DNA of 64,000 nucleotides, taken from the NCBI GenBank assembly GCA_963840075.1, contig CAWIXS010000038.1, positions 16,270-80,269 on the forward strand. The letters run 5' to 3'. Of the stretch, positions 37,914 to 46,877 are shown piece by piece (positions within the stretch are counted from its first letter, which is position 1; every line of letters begins with the position of its first letter). The notes beneath the pieces were generated by a model. That model saw only the letters and a program-made list of their open reading frames with translations. It ran no database searches and had not been told where the DNA came from. Both the position numbers and the translations under genes were made by a program. This DNA is from AWTP1-13 sp963840075. GTDB lineage: Bacteria; Pseudomonadota; Alphaproteobacteria; Rhizobiales; Hyphomicrobiaceae.

Positions 37914-39413
37914 CTACTCCGCGAACGCCTTGGCGCGCGTCCGGTTCACCGCCGGCAGCACCGTTGCCACGACAGCCAGCAGCGCCACGCCCAGCATGAC
38001 CGCGCTGATCGGGCGCTGCAGGAAGATCATCGGGTCGCCGCGCGACAGCGTCATGGCGCGGCGCAGATACTCCTCCATCAGCGGCCCCAGGATGTAGCCG
38101 AGCAGCAGCGGCGCCGGCTCGCAGTCGAGCTTCACGAGCACGTAGCCGATGACGCCGAACAGCGCCATCAGGTGCACATCGAAGGTGGCATTGGAGAGGC
38201 TCAGCACGCCCACCGAGGCGAACACCAGGATGGCCGGATAGAGCAGGTGGTAGGGCACCGCGAGCACCCGCACCCACAGGCCGATCAGGGGCAGGTTCAA
38301 CACCAGCAGGAACAGGTTGCCGATCCACATCGATACGATCACGCCCCAGAACAGGCTCGGCTGCTCCAGCATCACATTGGGACCGGGCCGGATGCCCTGC
38401 AGGATCAAGGCGCCGATCATCAGCGCCATCACCGGATTGGAGGGAATGCCCAGCGTCAGCATCGGAATGAAGGAGGTCTGCGCACCGGCGTTGTTGGCCG
38501 CCTCCGGCGCGGCCACGCCTTCGATGGCGCCCTTGCCGAAGTCCGCAGCGCGTGGCGACACCTTCTTCTCCAGGGCGTAGGCGGCGAACGACGCGAGCAG
38601 CGCGCCACCGCCCGGCAGAATGCCGAGCACCGAGCCGAGCCCCGTGCCGCGCAGGATCGGGGCGATGATGCGTCCGATATCCTCGCGCGTGGGCATGAGC
38701 CTGCTGATCCGGGTCGACACGACCGCGCGCGCGCGCTCGCTCTCGAGATTGCGCACGATCTCCGCGACCCCGAACACGCCCATGGCGACCACCACGAAAT
38801 TGATGCCGTCGCGCAGCTCCGGAATGTCGAAGGCGAAGCGCGCGGTGCCCGATGTCACGTCGCTGCCGATGAGGCTCAGGAGCAGGCCGAGCACGACCAT
38901 GCCCAGCGCCTTGAGGAGGGAGCCCTGCGCCAGCACGATCGAGGCGACGAGCCCCAGCAGCATCAGCGAGAAGTACTCCGCCGCCTGAAACTTCAGAGCG
39001 ACACCGGCAAGCGGCGGCGCCAGGAAGGCGATCACGAAGGTGGCGGCTGTGCCGGCGACGAAAGACGCGATGGCGGCGGTCGCGAGCGCCGCTCCGGCGC
39101 GCCCCTGCTGGGCCATGCGATAGCCGTCGAGCGCGGTGACGACGGAGGAGGATTCGCCCGGCAGATTGATGAGGATGGCCGTGGTCGAGCCGCCGTACTG
39201 GGCGCCGTAGTAGATGCCGGCCAGCATGATCAGCGCCGATTCCGCCGGCAGCGAGAACGTCGCCGGCAGCAGCATGGCGATGGTCGCCACCGGCCCGAGC
39301 CCGGGCAGCACGCCGACGAGGGTGCCGAGCAGCACGCCGAGAAAGCAGTAGAGCACGTTCTCCGGCGACAATGCGGTCGCAAGCCCGGTGGCCAGATTGG
39401 CGAGGATATCCAT
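37914..39413 (-). CDS. tctA: Tripartite tricarboxylate transporter, large membrane subunit
   Basis: 499 residues with about 11-12 hydrophobic segments. The TctA signature is seen in GTLVGVLPGLGPVATIAMLLP near the start and again in the internal repeat as SVLGILPGGGALLASFAAY, and in LTLGIPSNPVMALMIGAL. It is the ion-coupled channel half of a TTT-family importer for carboxylates, working with TctB (next gene upstream, six bases apart) and a periplasmic TctC binding protein. No tctC is in the window, so the binding protein must be encoded elsewhere. Confidence 0.95.
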   Translation of the reverse strand: MDILANLATGLATALSPENVLYCFLGVLLGTLVGVLPGLGPVATIAMLLPATFSLPAESALIMLAGIYYGAQYGGSTTAILINLPGESSSVVTALDGYRMAQQGRAGAALATAAIASFVAGTAATFVIAFLAPPLAGVALKFQAAEYFSLMLLGLVASIVLAQGSLLKALGMVVLGLLLSLIGSDVTSGTARFAFDIPELRDGINFVVVAMGVFGVAEIVRNLESERARAVVSTRISRLMPTREDIGRIIAPILRGTGLGSVLGILPGGGALLASFAAYALEKKVSPRAADFGKGAIEGVAAPEAANNAGAQTSFIPMLTLGIPSNPVMALMIGALILQGIRPGPNVMLEQPSLFWGVIVSMWIGNLFLLVLNLPLIGLWVRVLAVPYHLLYPAILVFASVGVLSLSNATFDVHLMALFGVIGYVLVKLDCEPAPLLLGYILGPLMEEYLRRAMTLSRGDPMIFLQRPISAVMLGVALLAVVATVLPAVNRTRAKAFAE

Positions 39414-39419
39414 GCCCGC

Positions 39420-39875
39420 CTAGCCTCCGAGCCAGGAGCCGAGCACCGGGAACTGCAGCCCCAGCCCCACGACGAACACCAGCACGCAGAAGGCGCCGAG
39501 CGCCACGGCGAGGAGGACGGCAGCCAGCGGCCGCGAGTTGCGGCTGGCAGGAGCGGCGGCGAGGACCAGCGCTGCGGCGGCCGGCCCGAGCCCGGCGCGC
39601 TGCACCAGCAGGCCGAACAGCACGACCCCCGCCGTGACCAGAATGAGCGCCTTGCCGGCGATGTCGCGGACGGGGAGGCCCGGCACGATCAGGCTGCGCA
39701 CGACCGTGGCGGCCCCGATGACCATCAGCACGAGCGACAGAGCGACCGGGAAATAGCCGGACCCCATGCGGCGCGCAGAGCCCAGCTCGTAGTCCTGCGC
39801 CAATGTGAGGAACGCGGCGCCGAACGCCAGGAACAGGCAGCCGGCGAGCAAGTCTTTGGCGTTGCGGACGCGCAT
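39420..39875 (-). CDS. tctB: Tripartite tricarboxylate transporter, small membrane subunit
   Basis: 151 residues from the ATG at 39875, with GGGGGA just upstream. Four hydrophobic segments: LLAGCLFLAFGAAFLTLA, YFPVALSLVLMVIGAATVV, ALILVTAGVVLFGLLV and a long C-terminal one around VLLAVALGAFCVLVFVVGLG. The conserved GSARRMGSGYFP between the first two segments is typical of TctB. It is the first gene of the tctBA pair. Confidence 0.93.
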   Translation of the reverse strand: MRVRNAKDLLAGCLFLAFGAAFLTLAQDYELGSARRMGSGYFPVALSLVLMVIGAATVVRSLIVPGLPVRDIAGKALILVTAGVVLFGLLVQRAGLGPAAAALVLAAAPASRNSRPLAAVLLAVALGAFCVLVFVVGLGLQFPVLGSWLGG

Positions 39876-40091
39876 TGCAAATCCCCCGGGTTGAGAAACC
39901 GCGCACGATTTCGACGGTGCGCCGATCCACGCCGCCTTGCAACGGCCCGCACGCGGCAGACACTTGCTTCCGCCCTCGGAAGAGTGCAGTGCGGGGCCAT
40001 CGCGTGCGGCAGCGGCCGCCACATCGGCGACACGGCGCGGAGGCAGGGCTGGGCGCAACTGAGGTGAGCGCCTCGCGAGGAGGTAACGCCC

Positions 40092-40462
40092 GTGGGCATC
40101 GACGCCGTCGCCGGGCTGCGCATTGCCAGTCTCGCCGCGCCGCGGACATGGTTCGGCATCGATCACCCGGTCGAGCTTCGCGGCGACGCGGCGCTCGTCC
40201 CTACGTTCAACCGCTTCGACGCCGCCGATCCCGACGAGCGCGCGCTCGCCCTGCGCGAGCTGCTGGGTGCGGCGCTCGGTGCCCACGACGACGCGCGCGG
40301 CATCCTGTTCTTTCCCTCGAAGCGCAGGCCGAGGCCATGCTCGCCGCGCAGCGCCAGCCGCCGGTCGTGCTGGAGGAGCTCACCGATGCCGTGGACGAGC
40401 TGCTGCCGAATTACGACCGCACTCGACCGGCGAGCGAGCATGAAGCCCTGTGGCGGAGATGA
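40092..40462 (+). CDS. Small hypothetical protein with apparent frameshift
   Basis: The GTG at 40092 has an ideal GAGGAGG site. The first ~75 residues (GIDAVAGLRIASLAAPRTWF, FNRFDAADPDERALALRELL) continue after about 40318 in another frame as EAQAEAMLAAQRQPPVVLEELTDAVDELL and end EALWRR at 40462. Adding one G at tcgaag restores one ~124-residue frame. No family is recognised and no motif suggests a function. The strong ribosome site and coding look support a real gene. Confidence 0.55.
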
Positions 40463-40591
40463 TCGCGCCGACTGCGAGCGAAGCGCGCAGGCGGCGCCGG
40501 GATGACGTTGCTGGGGGTGGCGATGCGTACACCGGTGCCCATGCGCCCTCGACTGGCGTGGCGCGATCCACGAAGTGCCGGAGACAGAGCC

Positions 40592-41410
40592 CTAGCTGCC
40601 GCGCCCGCGCAGCCAGCGCTTCAGGTTCTCGCCGAGCGACCCGCCGCGCTGAACCGGGGCAGCGGGACCGGGGCTCGGTGGCGGCGCGGGCGCAGCTGCA
40701 GCGAGCGGCCGTGCCTCGGTCGCTGGCGCAGCTGGCTCGGCCGTGGCCACGGCCGCAGAGGGGTTCTTCCCGCCCCTGCCGCCGCTGCCGTCATCGGTCC
40801 GGCCGGCGCTCCTCTCACCCTTCTTCGAGCCGCCGGACTGAGCGGGTTGCAGGCGGCGCGCCACGTCGGTCAGGAAGCGGGCGTCGTCGCCGGCCGCGAG
40901 CCGCCCCGCCGCCACGGCGATGGCGTCGAGCGTTGGCTCCAGCCACTCCTGGTCGGCCCTGGGGAAGTCGTGCAGGACGTAGTGCACCACCGCGTCCTTG
41001 GACCCGGGATGGCCGACGCCGATGCGCACGCGCGCGTAGTCGTTGCCCACATGCGCCGTGATCGAGCGCAGGCCGTTGTGGCCGGCATTGCCGCCGCCCA
41101 CCTTCACCTTGAGCTTGCCGGGGGCCAGGTCGATCTCGTCGTGGAGGACGTAGATGTCGCCCTCGTCGATCTTGAGGTAGCGCTGCGCCTCGCCCACCGC
41201 CTGGCCGCTGTCGTTCATGTAGGTCTGCGGCATCAGCAGCATGACGCGTCGCCCGCCGATCAGCCCCTCCGCGACCAGGCCGTGGTAGCGCTTGCGCCAC
41301 GGGCCCAGCCCGTGGCGCTCGGCGATGCGCTCCAGCGCCATGAAGCCGACGTTGTGGCGGTGGCGCGCGTAGCCTTGGCCCGGATTGCCGAGTCCGACGA
41401 GAAGCTTCAT
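40592..41410 (-). CDS. pth: Peptidyl-tRNA hydrolase
   Basis: 272 residues from the ATG at 41410. It releases peptides from tRNAs that fell off ribosomes. The catalytic His19 lies in ARHRHNVGFMAL; LLVGLGNPGQGYA, MPQTYMNDSGQAVG, HDEIDLAPGKLKVK and GGGNAGHNGLRSI complete the active site. The last ~80 residues, after the fold, are Ala/Pro/Ser rich and end KRWLRGRGS, longer than in the E. coli protein; such tails occur in alphaproteobacteria. It is 51 bases downstream of rplY, a common pairing. Confidence 0.95.
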   Translation of the reverse strand: MKLLVGLGNPGQGYARHRHNVGFMALERIAERHGLGPWRKRYHGLVAEGLIGGRRVMLLMPQTYMNDSGQAVGEAQRYLKIDEGDIYVLHDEIDLAPGKLKVKVGGGNAGHNGLRSITAHVGNDYARVRIGVGHPGSKDAVVHYVLHDFPRADQEWLEPTLDAIAVAAGRLAAGDDARFLTDVARRLQPAQSGGSKKGERSAGRTDDGSGGRGGKNPSAAVATAEPAAPATEARPLAAAAPAPPPSPGPAAPVQRGGSLGENLKRWLRGRGS

Positions 41411-41461
41411 GGGCGACATCCACCAGGCACAGGTGCCGAGCCGCAAAAGACCGGGCGGCTC

Positions 41462-42241
41462 TTACTTCTTTCCCTTCTCCGGAGCCTTGGCGGCGGTCTT
41501 GGCGGCGGGCTTGGCGCCCTCCTTGCCGGCGGGTGCCTTGGCGGCCGGCGCTTTCGCCCCGGCGGCGGCCTTGGCATCGCCCGCGGCAGCCGCACCCTCG
41601 GCGGCCTCGCCAGCGGCCGGCGGCGCACCTTCGCCCGCGGCAGCCGCCTCGACGCCCGCCGCCGCCTCCTCGTCGGCCCTGTGGCCGGCGATGGTGGCGA
41701 CCGTGAAGTCGCGGTTCTGGATCGTCGGCTGCACACCTTCGGGCAGCGTGATGGCCGAGATGTGGATGGATCGGCCGATGTCCAGCCCCGCGAGGCTGAA
41801 CTCGAGGTGGTCGGGGATCGCCTCGGCCGCGCAGGTGACCTCGATCTCGTGGCGAACGATGTTCAGAACGCCGCCACGCTTCAAGCCCGGCGAGGCCGCA
41901 TCGTTGACGAAGCGCACGGGGACATTGACGCGGATGCGCGCGCCCGGGCTCACGCGCTGGAAGTCGACATGCACCGGGTGGTCGTGGACGGGGTCGAGCT
42001 GCACCTCGCGCGGGATTACCCGCACCTTGGTGCCGTCGATGTCGAGCTCGATGAGCGACGACAGGAACCGGCCGCGGTTGATGATGTTGACCAGCTCGTT
42101 GGAGACGACCGCCACGTTCTCCGGCGCCCGGCCGTCGCCGTAGATGACGGCCGGCACCTTGGCCTCGCGGCGCGTGGCGCGGGCGCCGCCGGTGCCGGCG
42201 CTGGCTCGCACGAAAGCCTTGATCTCGCTGACCTGAGCCAT
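41462..42241 (-). CDS. rplY: 50S ribosomal protein L25/general stress protein Ctc
   Basis: 259 residues. The N-terminal L25 domain binds 5S rRNA (SAGTGGARATRREAKVPAVI), and the C-terminal TL5/CTC beta domain contains HPVHVDFQRVSPGARI and LEFSLAGLDIGRSIHIS. The last 60 residues are an Ala/Lys/Pro low-complexity tail built of AKAPA-like repeats, probably disordered. It is encoded just upstream of pth on the minus strand. Confidence 0.95.
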   Translation of the reverse strand: MAQVSEIKAFVRASAGTGGARATRREAKVPAVIYGDGRAPENVAVVSNELVNIINRGRFLSSLIELDIDGTKVRVIPREVQLDPVHDHPVHVDFQRVSPGARIRVNVPVRFVNDAASPGLKRGGVLNIVRHEIEVTCAAEAIPDHLEFSLAGLDIGRSIHISAITLPEGVQPTIQNRDFTVATIAGHRADEEAAAGVEAAAAGEGAPPAAGEAAEGAAAAGDAKAAAGAKAPAAKAPAGKEGAKPAAKTAAKAPEKGKK

Positions 42242-42355
42242 CTCGTCTCGTCTCCTGGAAGCTGGCGTCCGACGGCCTGCCTCGGCGGCAGCCTCTTGCC
42301 ATTCGTTGCGGGCTTATAACGGCGCGCCGCGTGCGGCGCAACGGTGAGGCCAGGT

Positions 42356-42414
42356 TCCAGGTGTCAGGTCTCGGGGATCGGGCGCGCGGCCTGGGGGCTC
42401 CCTGACACCTGAAA
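42356..42414. terminator. Inverted repeat AGGTGTCAGG/CCTGACACCT after thyA
   Basis: AGGTGTCAGG pairs with CCTGACACCT across about 30 bases, directly beyond the thyA stop. It could form a terminator stem for thyA, which lies upstream of rplY on the minus strand. Confidence 0.55.
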
Positions 42415-42415
42415 C

Positions 42416-43210
42416 CTAAATGGCGACCTCGGCCTTGATGTGCGGGTGCGGATCGTAGCCCGTGAGCTCGAAGTCCTCGGACCCGAAGCGGAAGAGGCTC
42501 CGCACCTCCGCATTGAGGCGCATGCGCGGCAGAGGCCGAGGCGTGCGCGCCAGCTGCAGGTCGGCCTGCTCCAGGTGGTTGAGATAGAGGTGGGCGTCGC
42601 CGAGGGTATGGACGAACTCGCCCGGCTCGAGATCCGTCACCTGGGCCATCATCATGGTCAGCAGCGCGTAGGTCGCAATGTTGAACGGGACACCCAGAAA
42701 CGCGTCGGCCGAGCGCTGGTAGAGCTGGCACGACAGCCTCCCCTCGGCCACGTAGAATTGAAAGAGGCAGTGGCACGGCGCCAGCGCCATGTCGGGGAGA
42801 TCGGCGGGGTTCCAGGCCGTGACGACCATGCGGCGACTGTCGGGGTTGGTCTTGAGGGTCTCGACCACCTCCTGCAGCTGGTCGATCGTCCGTCCGTCCG
42901 GGGTCGCCCAGGAGCGCCACTGCGCCCCGTAGATGGGCCCCAGCTCGCCGTTCTCGTCGGCCCACTCGTCCCAGATCGTGACACCGTTGACATTGAGGTA
43001 CTTGGTGTTGGTGTCGCCCTGGAGGAACCAGAGCAACTCGTGGATCACCGACTTCAGATGGACCCGCTTGGTGGTGACCAAGGGAAAGCCGGCGGCGAGA
43101 TCGAGGCGCATCTGGTGCCCGAATACGCTGAGCGTGCCGGTGCCGGTGCGGTCGCTCTTGCGCACGCCCTGGGTGCGAATGCGCCGTATGAGGTCGAGGT
43201 ATTGCTGCAT
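42416..43210 (-). CDS. thyA: Thymidylate synthase
   Basis: 264 residues, identical in length to the E. coli enzyme. It methylates dUMP to dTMP with methylene-tetrahydrofolate. The nucleophile is the first Cys in ALAPCHCLFQFYV; the substrate-binding RSADAFLGVPFNIATYA and the N-terminal phosphate-binding RTGTGTLSVFGHQM are present, and it ends in the family's IKAEVAI. The start at 43210 (MQQYLDLIRR) is the conserved one; an ATG 36 bases upstream is in frame. No folA follows. Confidence 0.97.
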   Translation of the reverse strand: MQQYLDLIRRIRTQGVRKSDRTGTGTLSVFGHQMRLDLAAGFPLVTTKRVHLKSVIHELLWFLQGDTNTKYLNVNGVTIWDEWADENGELGPIYGAQWRSWATPDGRTIDQLQEVVETLKTNPDSRRMVVTAWNPADLPDMALAPCHCLFQFYVAEGRLSCQLYQRSADAFLGVPFNIATYALLTMMMAQVTDLEPGEFVHTLGDAHLYLNHLEQADLQLARTPRPLPRMRLNAEVRSLFRFGSEDFELTGYDPHPHIKAEVAI

Positions 43211-43303
43211 GGCGCCACCGTAGCTCTTGAGTCTGCGCCCTGCCAAGGCGTCGACCCGCGCAGTCCACGAAGTTGCGCAGCGCCATGCAGACGCGGCGGC
43301 GGC

Positions 43304-44113
43304 TCAGGCGGGGGCCGGGAGATCGACGAGCCGCAGCAGCAGAAGGACCAGCCCGTTGAAGATGGCGTGGCAGAGAATGGGGACGCGCAGGCTGCCCGTG
43401 CGCCACAGGAGCCACGAGAAGAACAGCCCGATGACGAAGACCTCGACGAGGCCCACCGGGGAATAGCCCCAGTGCAGGGCGGTCCAGAGCAGGTTGGCCA
43501 GGAGGGCGGCCCCCCAGAAGCCGAGCCTCGTTCGCGCCAGTGCGGAGAGCAGGAAGCCGCGAAGCACCAGCTCCTCCGACAGAGGCGCGCCAACAGCCAC
43601 CACCGCTGCAACGAGGGGCCAATCCGGCCCCCGGACAAGGTCCACGAACTGCCGCAGGTCCGTCCCCACGTCGTGCCCCGCGCCGCGCTGAACGCTGGAC
43701 AGCAGGACCTGGAGCGCCACCAGAGCCAGCAGCGCACCTGCGTAGGTGCGCCAGCCTCCGGGGGCCGCCCGCAGGGCGAGCACCTCGCGGGGGCGCCCGC
43801 CGAACAGCGAGCTGGCGAGCAGCGTCAGGCCAACCATGAGGAGCTGCCCGAGCCCCAGCAGTCGCAGACGCACCGGCATCTCCTCCAGCTCACCCGTGCT
43901 GACGACTCCGAGGAAACGCGCCAGCAACACCCCTGCGAGAAGGCTCGCGCCCAGGATCGCGACGGTCGCCAGCAGGCCCGCGACGGCCCCCCACGGCGAT
44001 CCGCTCCGGTAGGCCGGCGCGCCGCGCAGGAGGCGCCCGCGGGGAGGATCGGGGCTTGGGGCACCACTCACGCGTCCTGCCTCTCCTGCAACCGGACGGG
44101 GAACGCCGACCAT
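43304..44113 (-). CDS. CPBP-family intramembrane glutamic endopeptidase
   Basis: Up to 269 residues; the start is uncertain and the first 35 residues look unstructured. About eight hydrophobic segments. The CAAX-protease/bacteriocin-processing motifs are visible: SEELVLRGFLL with the paired Glu and Arg, and the conserved His in LWTALHWGYSP and in PILCHAIFNGL. Members are membrane proteases or bacteriocin self-immunity proteins. Nothing near it suggests a substrate. It lies about 90 bases upstream of thyA on the same strand. Confidence 0.88.
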   Translation of the reverse strand: MVGVPRPVAGEAGRVSGAPSPDPPRGRLLRGAPAYRSGSPWGAVAGLLATVAILGASLLAGVLLARFLGVVSTGELEEMPVRLRLLGLGQLLMVGLTLLASSLFGGRPREVLALRAAPGGWRTYAGALLALVALQVLLSSVQRGAGHDVGTDLRQFVDLVRGPDWPLVAAVVAVGAPLSEELVLRGFLLSALARTRLGFWGAALLANLLWTALHWGYSPVGLVEVFVIGLFFSWLLWRTGSLRVPILCHAIFNGLVLLLLRLVDLPAPA

Positions 44114-44283
44114 ACCGAGGCGCCGCCGGCGCCGGCCAGAGACGGACGTTTTCCCAATAACCTCAAGGGGCTGGCCCCACTGCGGCGCACCATTTGCCGC
44201 GGGCGCGGGCGCTGCCGTGAAGCCTGGGTTTGTCTCAACCTCGATCCTGCTTATATTGGAGGTGCCGGATTCGTCCGGCTATG

Positions 44284-44592
44284 GCGATAAATGGACATCG
44301 TAATAAGCCTATCGGACCCGGGGGCAGTACCCGGCGCCTCCACCCCAGGGGTTAGACCCAACCTGACCCCTGAGGTGGGGGCGAACTAGGATCGACGAGG
44401 GTGTAAAGGGTGCGCTTTCGCTCGGCATGATACCGCCGTTATCGGGTCAATCAGAATAGTTGCCAACGACAACTATGCTGAGGCTGCTCTCGCTGCGTAA
44501 CGCGGCGCGAAAGGCCTGAACTTGAAGCCCTGGCGTTTAGCCACGTCAGGCGCGGTTCGGAGGGCACCGGGCAACAGAAGCCCTCCACTTTA
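44284..44592 (+). ncRNA. ssrA: Circularly permuted (two-piece) tmRNA
   Basis: The 3' tRNA-like half comes first (GGACCCGGGGGCAGTACCC at 44314-44332, then CGGCGCCTCCACC). An excised spacer folds as CAGGGGTTAG/CTGACCCCTG (44346-44372). The 5' half starts near 44376 (GGGGGCGAACTAGGATCGAC). The tag-coding part is at 44462-44500 and reads ANDNYAEAALAA followed by a stop. The permuted order is characteristic of alphaproteobacteria. It rescues stalled ribosomes and tags the nascent chain for ClpXP and other proteases. Outer ends are approximate. sspB, whose product recognises the tag, follows after 66 bases. Confidence 0.95.
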
Positions 44593-44658
44593 AGATTGCA
44601 GCGACTTGCATACCGCGAGTTCGTGTTGCGTGCTGCTCACGGGACAAGTCACGGGACG

Positions 44659-45357
44659 ATGACTGACAAACAGCAGATCGACTACGCGGCCCTGACCCAG
44701 GACGCCCTGCGCGGGATCGTGCGCTCGGTTCTGCTCCGCGTCGCCTCGTCCGGCCTGCCGGGCGATCATCATTTCTTCATCGCCTTCGATACGCGGGCGC
44801 CCGGCGTGGTCGTCTCCAAGCGCCTCAGGGAGAGGTATCCCGAGGAGATGACCATCGTCCTCCAGCACCAATACTCGCGCCTTGCCGTGAACGACGAGCG
44901 CCTCGAGGTCACCTTGAGCTTCGGCAATGTGCCCGAGCGCCTCACGGTGCCGCTGAAAGCCATCCGCAAATTCTTCGACCCCAGCGTCCGCTTCATCATT
45001 CACTTCGAGGGCTCGGACCTGATGGGGAACGAGGACCTGATCGAGCTGGAGCCGGAAGGTGCCGACATGCCCGAGGTCGGACGGCGCCTGGGAGCGTCGC
45101 AGGGCACCGATCAGGACGACCAGGCCGAGCCGCACGAGGCGGGCAGGCACGAGAAGGTGCGCGGCCCCCGCAAGCCCGCGCCTTTGCAGAACGATGCGCC
45201 AGGGGCGCCGGCGGAGGCCTCAGCCGACGAGGCGACCGGCCCGGCCGCCGGTCCAGCGCGCTGGCAGGGGGCACGCCCCAAGCTCGTGAAGTCCAAGCCC
45301 GAGGAGCCGGCGAACGACGCCAATGTCGTCGAGCTCGACAAGTTCCGGAAGAAGTAG
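44659..45357 (+). CDS. sspB: ClpXP adaptor SspB, alpha type
   Basis: 232 residues from the ATG at 44659. The SspB substrate-binding domain is clear (LRGIVRSVLLRVASSGLPGDHHFFIAF, ERYPEEMTIVLQHQYSRLAV, VPERLTVPLKAIRKFFDPSV). A long acidic, Pro/Ala-rich linker follows and the protein ends VVELDKFRKK, the ClpX-binding tail. It tethers ssrA-tagged proteins to ClpXP. Its position directly downstream of ssrA in the same orientation puts the tag and its adaptor side by side. Confidence 0.96.
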   Translation: MTDKQQIDYAALTQDALRGIVRSVLLRVASSGLPGDHHFFIAFDTRAPGVVVSKRLRERYPEEMTIVLQHQYSRLAVNDERLEVTLSFGNVPERLTVPLKAIRKFFDPSVRFIIHFEGSDLMGNEDLIELEPEGADMPEVGRRLGASQGTDQDDQAEPHEAGRHEKVRGPRKPAPLQNDAPGAPAEASADEATGPAAGPARWQGARPKLVKSKPEEPANDANVVELDKFRKK

Positions 45358-45779
45358 CTGCCCCACGTCGGCCGCGCCGTCCGACTGCTGCCTTGCATTG
45401 TTGCGGGCCCCGAAGGCTCGGGTCCCGCCTTGCCCGCCGTGTGGCAATCGCGCGTCGTCGCAGCGCGTTTTACTGCCGTGCAGATGGCCGTGCAGATGCA
45501 AGAGAAGCGGGCGACCGCCGCGTTCGCCGACGGCTCCGCAATACGCCGCTCACCCAAGTTGCGATGTAGGCTAGCCTTTTTTATCAATGATTGCCATATA
45601 TCCCGGCAGCGGACCGAATTTGCGCCCGCCCGTGGCGTCGCCTATAACCCCCCGGAGTGCGGGAATTCCTCCGAACATGCCGGGATTTGGCAGGCGCCGC
45701 GGGGCAGGGCGGGCCCGATGGGCACCCCGATTGGCACCATGAGGCCGCAACCGAGGGAAACCTGAAAGGCGAGTAATCG
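45358..45779. other. Intergenic region before hflK
   Basis: About 420 bases with no convincing gene. An AT-rich patch (TTTTTTATCAATGATTGCCA near 45578-45597) could hold a promoter for the hflKC operon. Earlier parts are GC-rich with no strong repeat. Confidence 0.45.
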
Positions 45780-46877
45780 ATGCCTTGGAACAACCAGAGT
45801 GGTGGTGGTCGCAGAGGGGGTGGGGGTGGTGGCCCCTGGGGGCAGGGCCCGTCGGGCGGGCCGCATCAGCAGCCCGACCTCGAGGAGCTCCTGAAGCGCA
45901 GCCAGGACCGGCTCAAGCAGGTCATCCCGGGGGGTGGGGGCCCGCCGGGTCTGGTGATCTTCCTGCTGATGCTGGCCGGCGCGGTGGTTGCGGCCTGGTT
46001 TGCCTTCTTCTTCGTGGTAGCCGCCGACGAGAACGCCGTGGTCCTGCGCTTCGGCAAGTTCGACCGCCAGGTGGACTCCGGCCTGCACTTCCGGCTGCCA
46101 CCTCCGATCGAGGAGGTGCGCGTGGCGAAAGTAAGGACCGTGAACGTCACCGAGGTCGGCTTCGAATCCACGCCCGCCGGACGCGCCCGCCGCGATTTGC
46201 CGTCCGAGAGCCTGATGCTCACCGGAGACGAGAACATCGTCGTTGTCGGGTTCGCGGTGAGCTGGCAGATCAGGGACGCCAAGGAATACCTGTTCAATAT
46301 CCAGAACCCAAAGGACACCGTGAAGGAGGTGGCGGAAAGCGTGATGCGGGAGGTTGTGGGCGAGTCCGAGCTCGCACCGCTCATCACCGAGGCGCGCGGC
46401 AAGACCGAGGCGGGGGTCAAGAAGCTTCTGCAGGAGGTGTTGGACTACTACGGGGCCGGCGTCGCGATTCAGGCCGTGAGCATCAAGAAGACCGACCCGC
46501 CCGCGCTCGTCATCGACGCGTTCCGCGACGTCCAGGCGGCGCAAGCCGACAAGGAGAAGTACCAGAACGAAGCGACTGGCTACGCCAACAAGGTGGTGAA
46601 CGAGGCCAAGGGTGAAGCGGAGCGGATACTGCTCACCGCCAAGGGCTATCAGCAGCAGGCGATTGCCGAGGCAACGGGCCAGACCGCGCGTTTCCTGAAG
46701 GTGTTCGAGGAATACAAGAAGGCGCCCGAGGTGACCCGCAAGCGGCTCTATCTGGAGACCATGGAACGGGTGCTCGGCGGCGCCGACAAGATCATTCTCG
46801 ACAGCAAGAGCGGCCAGAGCGTAGTGCCGTACCTGCCGCTCGAGCAGCTGCAGAAGCGCAAAGAGGGGGCGAACTGA
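45780..46877 (+). CDS. hflK: FtsH-modulating membrane protein HflK
   Basis: 365 residues. A Gly-rich cytoplasmic N-terminus is followed by one membrane segment (VIFLLMLAGAVVAAWFAFFFVV), then the stomatin/prohibitin (SPFH) domain: ADENAVVLRFGKFDRQVDSG, LTGDENIVVVGFAVSWQI, and the C-terminal coiled coil (ADKEKYQNEATGYANKVV). It forms the large HflKC cage around the FtsH protease in the inner membrane and modulates its activity. It overlaps hflC at its stop. Confidence 0.96.
   Translation: MPWNNQSGGGRRGGGGGGPWGQGPSGGPHQQPDLEELLKRSQDRLKQVIPGGGGPPGLVIFLLMLAGAVVAAWFAFFFVVAADENAVVLRFGKFDRQVDSGLHFRLPPPIEEVRVAKVRTVNVTEVGFESTPAGRARRDLPSESLMLTGDENIVVVGFAVSWQIRDAKEYLFNIQNPKDTVKEVAESVMREVVGESELAPLITEARGKTEAGVKKLLQEVLDYYGAGVAIQAVSIKKTDPPALVIDAFRDVQAAQADKEKYQNEATGYANKVVNEAKGEAERILLTAKGYQQQAIAEATGQTARFLKVFEEYKKAPEVTRKRLYLETMERVLGGADKIILDSKSGQSVVPYLPLEQLQKRKEGAN

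Noticed and set aside
37878..40067. 729-codon plus-strand frame opposite tctA/tctB
   Set aside because: Runs of His, Arg and Glu are the antisense of membrane proteins; tctA and tctB are unmistakable on the minus strand.
40815..43622. 935-codon minus-strand frame across pth, rplY and thyA
   Set aside because: It spans three well-defined genes in another frame on the same strand and has no domain of its own.
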